DNA of 41,946 bases from Lachnospiraceae bacterium (lineage in GTDB: Bacteria > Bacillota > Clostridia > Lachnospirales > Lachnospiraceae): NCBI GenBank assembly GCA_024691875.1, contig JAILNG010000229.1:1-41946 (forward strand), in the 5' to 3' direction. This document shows, in pieces, positions 24,275 to 31,308 of this stretch. The notes below the pieces were generated by a model. That model did not search any database, was not told where the DNA came from, and saw only the letters and a list, made by a program, of their open reading frames with translations. Numbering within the stretch: the stretch's first letter is position 1; every line of letters begins with the position of its first letter. Both the position numbers and the translations under genes were made by a program.

Positions 24275-25468
24275 TTACTTAATGACTTCCGTGATCCTGA
24301 TACCGAATGATTCACCGATAACAACAACTTCACCCTTAGCAACGTATTTGCCGTTAACAAGTACATCTATAGGCTCACCTGCAAGTCGATTAAGTTCTAC
24401 TACGGTACCCGGAGCGAAATCAAGTATTTCTTTGATCGTTCTGCTTGTTCTGCCAAGTTCAACGGATACTTCCAACGGAACATCCAATAAGAGATCGATG
24501 TTTTCTGTCTGAAGTAATGGTGACTGAACCTGCATAAAAGGCTGGAACTGAGCGGGAGAAACATTCACATCTGCCTGAGGAGGCATTGCAAAGCCCATTT
24601 GTGGCATCTGCATCTGCTGAGGCATCATTCCCATTCCATAACCCATGTTCATCATTCCGGGATTCGGAGCCATGCCCTGCTGTCCCATCATTCCGGGATT
24701 CGGAGCTGCAGCCGCCTGAGGTGCTGCAGGTTCGGGAGCAGGTTCTGCTGCAGGTGCCGGCTGATCACCGCCGACGAATTTACGGTAAAGATTACGCGCA
24801 AATTCAATGGGATACAGCTGCATAAGTTCACTGTCCACAAGATCTCCGACTGTCATCTTAAAGGAAACCTTTACGAAATCCTTTGTAAGGAAAGATGCGA
24901 TCTTTCCTGCATCTTCAACATTTGTCATGTCGATGACGGTTGCATTGGGCGGTGTAATATCAACTTTCGCCTCGATCATTGATGAAATAGATGTTGAGGC
25001 AGAACCCATCATCTGATTCATCGCTTCGCTGATGGCACTTAAATGAAGATCCGAAAGCTCACCTGAAGTGTTCGTTCCGTCTCCGCCCATCATGAGGTCC
25101 GCTATAACCTTAACATCATTTTCTTTGAGAATAAGGATGTTATTTCCGTCAAGTCCTTCTTTATAAAGGATCTGTATGAAAATACAAGGCTTATCATAGG
25201 CGCCTACAAGCTGCTCCCAATTGACGATTGAAACAGAAGGAGTCGAGATGTCTACTTTTTGATTTACGAGAGCGGCAAGCGTGGTAGCTGAGCTTCCCAT
25301 GGATATGTTGGAAATCTCTCCTATCGCATCTTTTTCCTCTCCCGACAGACTCTCGCCGGAAGCTGCCGCAGTACTTGCAGCTGCGGTGGCGGTTGTTTCT
25401 TCGGTAGAATCGTCATCGGTGCTGTTAAACAATGCGTTTATTTCTTCCTGTGACAATAATCCATCCAT
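24275..25468 (-). CDS. fliY: Flagellar switch protein FliY (CheC-like plus FliN)
   Basis: 397 aa. It starts with LLSQEEINALFN, the short motif shared with FliM that is associated with CheY-P binding. A CheC-like phosphatase domain follows with both active helices (GEISNISMGSSATTL with Glu51/Asn54, and SEAMNQMMGSASTSI). Then comes a low-complexity Pro/Ala/Met/Gly/Gln linker (about 227-300) and a C-terminal SpoA/FliN domain (LLDVPLEVSVELGRTSRTIKEILDFAPGTVVELNRLAGEPIDVLVNGKYVAKGEVVVI) that builds the C-ring. It couples the switch to CheY-P removal. The ATG follows AAGGAGGAATAACATTT. Confidence 0.96.
   Translation of the reverse strand: MDGLLSQEEINALFNSTDDDSTEETTATAAASTAAASGESLSGEEKDAIGEISNISMGSSATTLAALVNQKVDISTPSVSIVNWEQLVGAYDKPCIFIQILYKEGLDGNNILILKENDVKVIADLMMGGDGTNTSGELSDLHLSAISEAMNQMMGSASTSISSMIEAKVDITPPNATVIDMTNVEDAGKIASFLTKDFVKVSFKMTVGDLVDSELMQLYPIEFARNLYRKFVGGDQPAPAAEPAPEPAAPQAAAAPNPGMMGQQGMAPNPGMMNMGYGMGMMPQQMQMPQMGFAMPPQADVNVSPAQFQPFMQVQSPLLQTENIDLLLDVPLEVSVELGRTSRTIKEILDFAPGTVVELNRLAGEPIDVLVNGKYVAKGEVVVIGESFGIRITEVIK
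24650..24706 (-). repeat. Direct repeat in the fliY linker
   Basis: A 21-bp sequence (24650-24670) recurs exactly at 24686-24706, period 36 bp. It encodes the repeated APNPGMM unit of the FliY linker, and is a likely site of slippage length change. Confidence 0.85.
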
Positions 25469-25473
25469 AAATG

Positions 25474-26451
25474 TTATTCCTCCTTGATTACAGACGCGAT
25501 CTTAATTGCGTAAGAATCTAATGATTCACCGGGTAAAGCAGTGAATTTGTATATATTTCCGACGTAAATATCAAGTTCATCGGAAACCTTTCTGTCAAGT
25601 TTAATAATGTCGCCTTTTGCCATATTTATATAATCATTGACAGAAATAACGCTTCTGCCAAGTACGGCCTTAACCGGAACGCGCGCTTTAGAGATTGCTG
25701 ATTCGATAAAGCTCTTATAAACGTCGTCGTTCTTTTCCTGCATCGTTGAATACCAGTACTTGGTATTCAATTTGTCAATAACCGGCTCGATTACCGAATA
25801 GGGGATACAGACATTCATCAATCCTTCAACCGAACCTATCTTAATGCTCATAGTGATCAGTGCGATCATTTCGTTCGGACTGATAAACTGAGCAAACTGG
25901 GAGTTTGTCTCAATTCTGGTAAAGGTCGGAGAAAGTTCTACTACGTTGCCCCATGGCTCAGCCAGCTGATTTGTGATCATGACAAAGATCCTTTCGAGGA
26001 TCGTTCTCTCAATCTCGGTAAAATCTCTGCTCTTATCAAGCGGAAGGCCTGCTCCGCCAAGCATACGGTCAACAACCGCAAATCCGATGTTCTCAGACAG
26101 TTCAATGATGATGCTGCCCTCGAGCGGATCAAAATCTATCATTCCGAGAAGAACCGGGTTCGAAAGAGCATTGGTAAATTCGGCGTAGATGATAGCTTCC
26201 GAGTTGACCACTTCTATCTGCGCATTTGTACGCAAATATGCGGGGAAATGCGTTGACAAAAGACGTCCGAAATGTTCAAAGATAATCTCGAGAGTCCTTA
26301 AATGCTCTTTTGAGAATTTGGAAGGTCTGGAGAAGTCATAATTCTTAACGACCACATCCTTGGTTTCCTTAAATTCCTCGGCATCGATCTCTCCTGTCGA
26401 AAAGGCTTTCAACAGGTCATCTATTTCTTTTTGGGAAAGTACGTCTCCCAT
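25474..26451 (-). CDS. fliM: Flagellar switch protein FliM
   Basis: 325 aa. The N-terminal VLSQKEIDDLLKAF is the CheY-P binding peptide. The middle domain has the CheC fold without the phosphatase residues (NYDFSRPSKFSKEHLRTLEIIFEHFGRLLSTHFPAYLRT and the later GG-G-P region). The C-terminal SpoA domain follows from about residue 245. FliM forms the wall of the C-ring and sets rotation direction. The ATG follows AAGGGATTAAAC; fliY begins 5 nt after its stop. Confidence 0.97.
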   Translation of the reverse strand: MGDVLSQKEIDDLLKAFSTGEIDAEEFKETKDVVVKNYDFSRPSKFSKEHLRTLEIIFEHFGRLLSTHFPAYLRTNAQIEVVNSEAIIYAEFTNALSNPVLLGMIDFDPLEGSIIIELSENIGFAVVDRMLGGAGLPLDKSRDFTEIERTILERIFVMITNQLAEPWGNVVELSPTFTRIETNSQFAQFISPNEMIALITMSIKIGSVEGLMNVCIPYSVIEPVIDKLNTKYWYSTMQEKNDDVYKSFIESAISKARVPVKAVLGRSVISVNDYINMAKGDIIKLDRKVSDELDIYVGNIYKFTALPGESLDSYAIKIASVIKEE

Positions 26452-26523
26452 GTTTAATCCCTTTTCTTATAGGTAAATTATTTTAAGATCCGATAAAACC
26501 TGAACAACCGTTATTTCAGTCGA

Positions 26524-27060
26524 TCAACGCTGTATAGTGATCGATAAAGCAACATCTACCACAAGTTCATCTCCGGATTCGCTGTCAGATGTTCTAAAGT
26601 AAGTTCTGCAGTAAGAGATCAGCTCGCCTTTAACTGCAGCTTCATTCTTTTCAAGTTCATCCGCAGTGTAATTCTTTAAAAGACTAACCATATGATCGTT
26701 AAGTACAGCCTTTTGATTGTCGATCACAGCAGTTACTTCTTTATAGTTCGAAGCATCTGAGTTAAGGATCAGGCTCCAGCTTGCCAAGGCATATGCTGCC
26801 TTTGTATCTCCCTCACCTTTCTTGAGTCCGACAGTGATCTTGTCTCCGATTTCATAAGGAACTCTGGAAGCCAAAGGTACCTTAGCATAGGTTGCTGCAT
26901 CGGGATTTTCAAGTTCAAGGTTGATAACCGTACAGATTTTCTGAACCAGCTTGTTTGCATTATTTGCAGCAGGTACTACCGAAAACAGGATAACTACCGA
27001 AAGTATGATGTTGGCAATCACAGCTGCCAAAATAGCAATTGCAAGAATGTTCTTTTTCAT
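26524..27060 (-). CDS. fliL: Flagellar basal body protein FliL
   Basis: 178 aa. One transmembrane helix at about 7-28 is followed by an extracytoplasmic FliL domain, with its typical near-end pattern of helix-forming residues and a final beta strand. FliL rings surround the stator and support torque. A GGAGG site lies 4 nt before ATG. It follows motB after 15 nt and precedes fliM after 72 nt, a gap in which I see nothing. The assignment rests on both the pattern and the motB-fliL-fliM position. Confidence 0.88.
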   Translation of the reverse strand: MKKNILAIAILAAVIANIILSVVILFSVVPAANNANKLVQKICTVINLELENPDAATYAKVPLASRVPYEIGDKITVGLKKGEGDTKAAYALASWSLILNSDASNYKEVTAVIDNQKAVLNDHMVSLLKNYTADELEKNEAAVKGELISYCRTYFRTSDSESGDELVVDVALSITIQR

Positions 27061-27075
27061 GATGCCTCCAAAAAT

Positions 27076-28080
27076 TTATTTTGAGCTTCTTTGATTATAT
27101 AAACGTATTTCCACTCTTCTGTTCTGAGCTCTGCCCTCTTCGGTAGAATTGTCAGCAACAGGTTCATGATCTCCTCGACCGGCGTAATAAAGATTGCCCC
27201 AGCCAATGCCTTTGTCCTCGGCAAAATATGTTGCCACGGAAATTGCTCTGCAAGCCGAAAGAATGTCGTTATTGGCAAAGTAATCGATATTTGTGGGAGT
27301 GTTATCAGTGTGACCGATAACCTCTATCTTGTACTCTCTGTACTGTTTCAGAATGTTGCCGAGTCTCGAAAGGATCGGTAACGCATTATCTTTTACCGTA
27401 TCTTTTCCCGCATCAAACAAAACAGCTCCGCTGATCTCGATCTGAATAAATTGATAGGTTTCCGAATCTATTGTAATATCAAGATCATCAAGTACTTTTG
27501 TTTTATCAAGGAGTCCGATTATCTCCTCGTAAATGACGGTTGATTCTGCTTTATTAAGCTCTTTTTCTTTTTCATCAGCCAATGCTGCCAGCTGATCGGC
27601 AGTCAGCTCCGTACCGGCATTTTTATCGGAATCCGCTCCCGAAGAACCTTGGTTGGGCTCTTCCGCTGTAGGAGTGTGTGCGCTGTTATCTCCTGTCTTT
27701 TCAAGGTTATCGGAGTTCTGGCCGAGCTCGGAGTTATTGTCTCCGTCTCCGATGTTTTCAGCGCCTCTTTCGTTATCATCCACATTATCTACCGATTCGC
27801 CGTCATCCGTCTTACCGGTCGTATTAAAGTATTCATCCAGATTACTGAGCTGTGTAGCTCCACTGGATATCAGGATACCATCTTCAAAGGATGAGCCGCC
27901 GCCCGAAAAAATAGAGAACGTATCCTGCAAAGACTTCAGCATTGCCTCAACTTTGCTTTCATCAACAGATGACATTGAGAAGAGCAATACGAAGAAGCAA
28001 AGGAGAAGGTTCATAAGATCCGAGAAGGTCGCCATCCAAGCGGGCGAACCTTTCGGTGGTTCTTCCTGTTTTTTCTTCAA
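27076..28080 (-). CDS. motB: Stator protein MotB with long acidic linker
   Basis: 334 aa. TTG start at 28080 after GGCGGTGAATAGCC. The single transmembrane helix has the proton-carrying Asp21 (WMATFSDLMNLLLCFFVLLFSM). The C-terminal OmpA-like peptidoglycan-binding domain (about 205-330) has the IEVIGHTDNTP and RAQNRRVEIRL signatures. Between them lies an unusual, nearly repeat-free Asp/Asn/Glu/Ser-rich stretch (about 88-158), which makes the protein longer than the typical 250-300 aa. MotB anchors the stator to the wall. It starts 2 nt after the motA stop, indicating coupling. Confidence 0.96.
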   Translation of the reverse strand: MKKKQEEPPKGSPAWMATFSDLMNLLLCFFVLLFSMSSVDESKVEAMLKSLQDTFSIFSGGGSSFEDGILISSGATQLSNLDEYFNTTGKTDDGESVDNVDDNERGAENIGDGDNNSELGQNSDNLEKTGDNSAHTPTAEEPNQGSSGADSDKNAGTELTADQLAALADEKEKELNKAESTVIYEEIIGLLDKTKVLDDLDITIDSETYQFIQIEISGAVLFDAGKDTVKDNALPILSRLGNILKQYREYKIEVIGHTDNTPTNIDYFANNDILSACRAISVATYFAEDKGIGWGNLYYAGRGDHEPVADNSTEEGRAQNRRVEIRLYNQRSSK

Positions 28081-28082
28081 GG

Positions 28083-28904
28083 CTATTCACCGCCTTCCTC
28101 TCCGCCACCTTCGCCGCCGGACATTGCCTGCCTGCGTTCGGGTGAAATAAAGGATTTAAGCTTTTCTTCAATGATTCTGGGGTTTTCACCTGCCTGAATC
28201 GAAAGAAGTCCTTCGACAACAATATTTTTAGCCATGATCTCGGCTGTGTTATTCGATTTAAGTTTGGTTGAAACAGGTATGCACAACCAGTTAGCAAGCA
28301 AGGAACCGTAGAAAGTCGTAACGAGGGCAATGGCCATGTTAGGACCTACGGCGTTAATGTCTGAAAGGTTACCGAGCATGTTGATAAGTCCTACGAGAGT
28401 ACCGATCATTCCCCATGCAGGGCCCATACTTGCCAGGTTTTCCCAGAATCCTATGTTGGTTTTGTGTCGATCCTCTATGCATGACAGTTCTGTTTCCAAG
28501 ATGCTTCTGACGAACTCCGGATCGGTTCCGTCGACTATAAGAAGAATTCCTTTTTTAATAAATTCATCTTCTATTGAGTTATTGGCAGCCTCTTCAAGAG
28601 CAAGAAGACCTTCTTTACGGGCAACGTTTGAAAGATCGATGATCTGTTTAATGATCTCTTCTTCATTGTAATTTACGGGTTTAAGGATCAGTTTGATCGA
28701 TTTGAGTCCGTTAATAAAGCCTTTGATATCGGAAGACATTACAAGGGAAACCGCAAACGCACCACCAAAGGTGATCATTGCAGAAGGCGCATCAAGGAAA
28801 GCCATGATACTGGCAACGCCGGCATCGCCCAATGAAATTGAAATCAGTACGAAAAGGATTGCCAAAATCAATCCGAGAATGGAAGCTAAATCCAAAACCT
28901 TCAC
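28083..28904 (-). CDS. motA: Stator protein MotA
   Basis: 273 aa from GTG at 28904. An upstream in-frame TTG at 28931 would be essentially at the predicted transcription start and has no ribosome site, so the GTG with GGAAGAAAGG before it is preferred, though only 4 nt separate them. Four transmembrane segments are evident, with the stator signature WENLASMGPAWGMIGTLVGLINML near residue 145. The cytoplasmic loop (about 65-140) should contact FliG. The C-terminus is Gly/Glu-rich (SGGEGGGEEGGE), an unusual tail. A good σA promoter lies just upstream. Confidence 0.94.
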   Translation of the reverse strand: MKVLDLASILGLILAILFVLISISLGDAGVASIMAFLDAPSAMITFGGAFAVSLVMSSDIKGFINGLKSIKLILKPVNYNEEEIIKQIIDLSNVARKEGLLALEEAANNSIEDEFIKKGILLIVDGTDPEFVRSILETELSCIEDRHKTNIGFWENLASMGPAWGMIGTLVGLINMLGNLSDINAVGPNMAIALVTTFYGSLLANWLCIPVSTKLKSNNTAEIMAKNIVVEGLLSIQAGENPRIIEEKLKSFISPERRQAMSGGEGGGEEGGE

Positions 28905-28939
28905 CAAACCTTTCTTCCGATAGTTTTTCAACTCTATAG

Positions 28940-28968
28940 ATTATACTAAACTTCAAAAAAAACCACAA
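28940..28968 (-). promoter_or_regulatory. Internal σA promoter before motA
   Basis: TTGTGG (28963-28968), a 17-bp spacer containing T8, and a perfect TATAAT (28940-28945) on the minus strand, in the 131-nt gap between flbD and motA. The start site would be near 28933, giving a leader of about 28 nt to the GTG at 28904. The rest of the gap is AT-rich without a terminator. Confidence 0.6.
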
Positions 28969-29035
28969 GATGTAACAGCAATTTTTTTCAAAAAATACCA
29001 CATATTGTTTTTTGATTAAAAATAATTTTCAAAAA

Positions 29036-29230
29036 TTATATATTATTTTGATTGTAAATTTCTTTTTTAAATTCCTTAACAAGATTTTTCACTTCAATTC
29101 TGCTTTCCTTAACCATGATCTTTTTTCCTGTGGTTAAGGTAATGGAAGTGTCGGGTACTTCTTCCACCGTCTCGATCAGATCGGAATTCAAAGTAAACTT
29201 CTTGTCGTTAAGTCTTGTGAGCTCGATCAT
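29036..29230 (-). CDS. flbD: FlbD/SwrD family protein
   Basis: 64 aa from ATG at 29230, with GGAG 7 nt upstream; a GTG one codon earlier is less likely. The short pattern IELTRLNDKKFTLNSDLIETVEEVPDTSITLTTGKKIMVKES is diagnostic of the small FlbD family. The Bacillus member, SwrD, is known to raise motor power. The gene stands between flgE and motA-motB, where it is found in many clostridia and consistent with a stator-related role. Confidence 0.93.
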   Translation of the reverse strand: MIELTRLNDKKFTLNSDLIETVEEVPDTSITLTTGKKIMVKESRIEVKNLVKEFKKEIYNQNNI

Positions 29231-29259
29231 CACCCTTCTCCTTTGCTATAGTCCAACAA

Positions 29260-29281
29260 GGCGGCATAATTTTATGCCGCC
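29260..29281 (-). other. Hairpin downstream of flgE
   Basis: A perfect 9-bp stem GGCGGCATA/TATGCCGCC (29260-29268 and 29273-29281) with a tetraloop, 21 nt past the flgE stop. The minus-direction tail TTGTTGGAC is not a proper T run, so it is likely an mRNA-stabilising or partial terminator structure rather than a full stop. Confidence 0.75.
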
Positions 29282-29302
29282 CCATTAGTTTGTTTATTTA
29301 GA

Positions 29303-30760
29303 TTATCTCTTAAGATTAATAAGTTCTTCAAGCAATGTATCGGAAGTAGTGATAATTCTTGAATTAGCCTGGAAACCACGCTGTGTTGTGATCATGTTTG
29401 TGAATTCTGTTGCCAGATCCACGTTGGACATTTCCAAAACGCCTGTGTTAAAGCTTCCGCCTGCTTCCGCAACAGTTTTTCCGATCCCGTCGAATTCTCC
29501 GGAGTTCTGAGTTGTTGCGAAAAGGCTGCCGCCCACAGCTTCAAGACCGGATGCATTTGCAAACTGCGCAACAACCACCTGCCCTAAAAGTCTTGAAACA
29601 CCGTTATCATATACGCCATAGATCAATCCGTTTCCGTCAACGGAACAGCCGGTCATATTACCTGAAGTTCTTCCGGCCTTTGTACCGTCAAGCGCTCCTT
29701 TTGTATAAGCAATGGAAGTTGAACCGCTGTTCGCAAACATTGTAAGGCTTGAGAAATCAACATCAATACCGCCGACAGGGAAAGGATTTCCCGATGTATC
29801 GGTAGTTGCTAATGTGAAATTGATGGAAGGGTACTCATTGGCATCCAGATCGACGTTTTCATCAAAGTTTACATAGGAAAATTTACCCGAAGATCCGTCA
29901 AACTTGAGAAGGAAACTGTTTGTTGTGGTAATTTCACCTGTATCCTGATTAATATCAAATGTATACTGCTCTGTACCGACTGTAAGGGAAAGTCCTGCGT
30001 TTGCCACGTAAGTGTTGTTTGTTTCATCAAATGTTGAAAGAATGCTTGTACCTGTGGAATCCACAATGTCAGTAACAGCAACATTGTAAAGCGTCTGATC
30101 ATCAGCATCCTGAGTGAGACGAAGGTTTACTGTGTAGCTTCTTCCCAGATTATCAAAGAATGAAAAAGCTGTAAGCTTTCCGGTTGTTGAATCAAAGGAA
30201 GTGTCAGCACTGTCAATGTTACCCGAGAAGTAGACCGCCTCAGTAGCTTCAGGCGAAGAATACATGTTTTCGGGAGCCATGATCTTTAAAGGACTTACCG
30301 TATCCGCAACAGTCTGGGTTTCATTGTTTCTGTCAACCTGCCATCCCATAACGGCGTATCCGTCGGCATTACAAAGTGTACCGGCAGCGTCAACCGTAAA
30401 TGAACCGGCCTTGGTAAAAAGATTACCCGAACCGTTGTTTACAACGAAAAATCCGTCACCTTCGATCATAAGATCAAAGGGATTGTCTGTTCTCTGTGAT
30501 CCGCCGTTAATGCTGACAGATGTCATAATAGATGATACTGTTGAACCAAGACCGATCTGCATAGCGTTCTGTCCGGCAGAACCTGCATCGGCATTAGGGC
30601 CCGTGGCGGGTGAAGATTTCTGGTAAAGCACATCCGCAAAAGTAACACTGCTTGCTTTAAAGCCAACGGTGTTAACGTTTGAGATGTTATTACCGATAAC
30701 GTCCATTTTTGTCTGATGGACTTTCAGTCCGGAAACACCGGAATATAACGATCTCATCAT
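29303..30760 (-). CDS. flgE: Flagellar hook protein FlgE
   Basis: 485 aa. The N-terminal helix is MMRSLYSGVSGLKVHQTKMDVIGNNISNVNTVGFKASSVTFADVL with the ANNIANxxTxGFK-type rod-hook motif. The middle carries hook D1/D2 domains rich in Ser, Thr, Asp and Gly. The C-terminus (GVLEMSNVDLATEFTNMITTQRGFQANSRIITTSDTLLEELINLKR) is the conserved coiled-coil partner. It is the main hook subunit. The ATG follows AGGAGG with a 9-nt gap. It has a σ28-like promoter and a double hairpin in its leader. Confidence 0.96.
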   Translation of the reverse strand: MMRSLYSGVSGLKVHQTKMDVIGNNISNVNTVGFKASSVTFADVLYQKSSPATGPNADAGSAGQNAMQIGLGSTVSSIMTSVSINGGSQRTDNPFDLMIEGDGFFVVNNGSGNLFTKAGSFTVDAAGTLCNADGYAVMGWQVDRNNETQTVADTVSPLKIMAPENMYSSPEATEAVYFSGNIDSADTSFDSTTGKLTAFSFFDNLGRSYTVNLRLTQDADDQTLYNVAVTDIVDSTGTSILSTFDETNNTYVANAGLSLTVGTEQYTFDINQDTGEITTTNSFLLKFDGSSGKFSYVNFDENVDLDANEYPSINFTLATTDTSGNPFPVGGIDVDFSSLTMFANSGSTSIAYTKGALDGTKAGRTSGNMTGCSVDGNGLIYGVYDNGVSRLLGQVVVAQFANASGLEAVGGSLFATTQNSGEFDGIGKTVAEAGGSFNTGVLEMSNVDLATEFTNMITTQRGFQANSRIITTSDTLLEELINLKR

Positions 30761-30783
30761 AGTAATCGACCTCCTGAGTTAAT

Positions 30784-30834
30784 GTTTCCCTTCTGTCAGT
30801 CGGGGAAACTGTCGCCTCCTGTCGGTCCGGCGAC
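30784..30834 (-). promoter_or_regulatory. Two adjacent hairpins in the flgE leader
   Basis: In the leader of flgE the RNA has two hairpins one base apart: GTCGCC/GGCGAC (30811-30816 with 30829-30834) and GTTTCCC/GGGAAAC (30784-30790 with 30803-30809). Each has a 12-nt loop, and the loops match at 9 of 12 positions (GGACCGACAGGA and CGACTGACAGAA). Purine-rich GGA or GAAGGG elements lie in or beside the loops. It lies 18-68 nt from the predicted σ28 start and ends 24 nt before the ATG. A paired RNA-binding site is plausible. Confidence 0.6.
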
Positions 30835-30858
30835 TAAAGTAGTGTCTCTTGTTATTAT

Positions 30859-30886
30859 TTATCGGCACATGTTTTGTAACTCTTTA
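30859..30886 (-). promoter_or_regulatory. σ28 promoter of flgE
   Basis: TAAA (30883-30886), a 16-bp spacer and GCCGATAA (30859-30866) on the minus strand. This matches the σ28 consensus elements exactly, with a spacer one base longer than the common 15. The start site would be about 30852, giving flgE a leader of roughly 92 nt. It lies in the 142-nt gap between the preceding small gene and flgE. Confidence 0.7.
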
Positions 30887-30902
30887 ATTGTAAAGTGAAA
30901 TT

Positions 30903-31307
30903 TTATGCAATAACCGCACCGTCAATGTTGGAAAACACCATTTCATCATCTCCTGTAACAGCCGTTATGACCGTATTGTTTTTAACATTTACGATGAATG
31001 CCATGTTGTCTACCATCACAAGAGACTCGTTTATTCCTTTGAGGCTTGCTTTTTTTGTTCCCATCTCCAGTCTTTCAAGCTGCTCATCAGTCATATCAAT
31101 GTCTCTGTCGATTAGTCTTTCCGATGCGTGCTTGGAAAACTTAAGCGCCGATGCCTGCTCCTTTTGTTTGGCGAGTATCTCTTCAAAAGATTGTCCCAAA
31201 GGGCTTGTCGACTTATCGGTTGAAACCTTCGAACGATTTCCTGCCAATATGTCCTGCATCTGCTGAATGGAATAATTCCGATTAAAATTTAAATTGTTTA
31301 ATGCCAT
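30903..31307 (-). CDS. Flagellar operon protein (TIGR02530-like)
   Basis: 134 aa from ATG at 31307 with GAGGG 8 nt upstream; the longer frame upstream overlaps flgD and is rejected. The C-terminal half (SFEEILAKQKEQASALKFSKHASERLIDRDIDMTDEQLERLEMGTKKASLKGINESLVMVDNMAFIVNVKNNTVITAV) is characteristic of the small flagellar operon protein found between flgD and flgE in Firmicutes. Its function is not established; a hook-assembly role is inferred from position. It starts one base after the flgD stop. Confidence 0.9.
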   Translation of the reverse strand: MALNNLNFNRNYSIQQMQDILAGNRSKVSTDKSTSPLGQSFEEILAKQKEQASALKFSKHASERLIDRDIDMTDEQLERLEMGTKKASLKGINESLVMVDNMAFIVNVKNNTVITAVTGDDEMVFSNIDGAVIA

Positions 31308-31308
31308 A

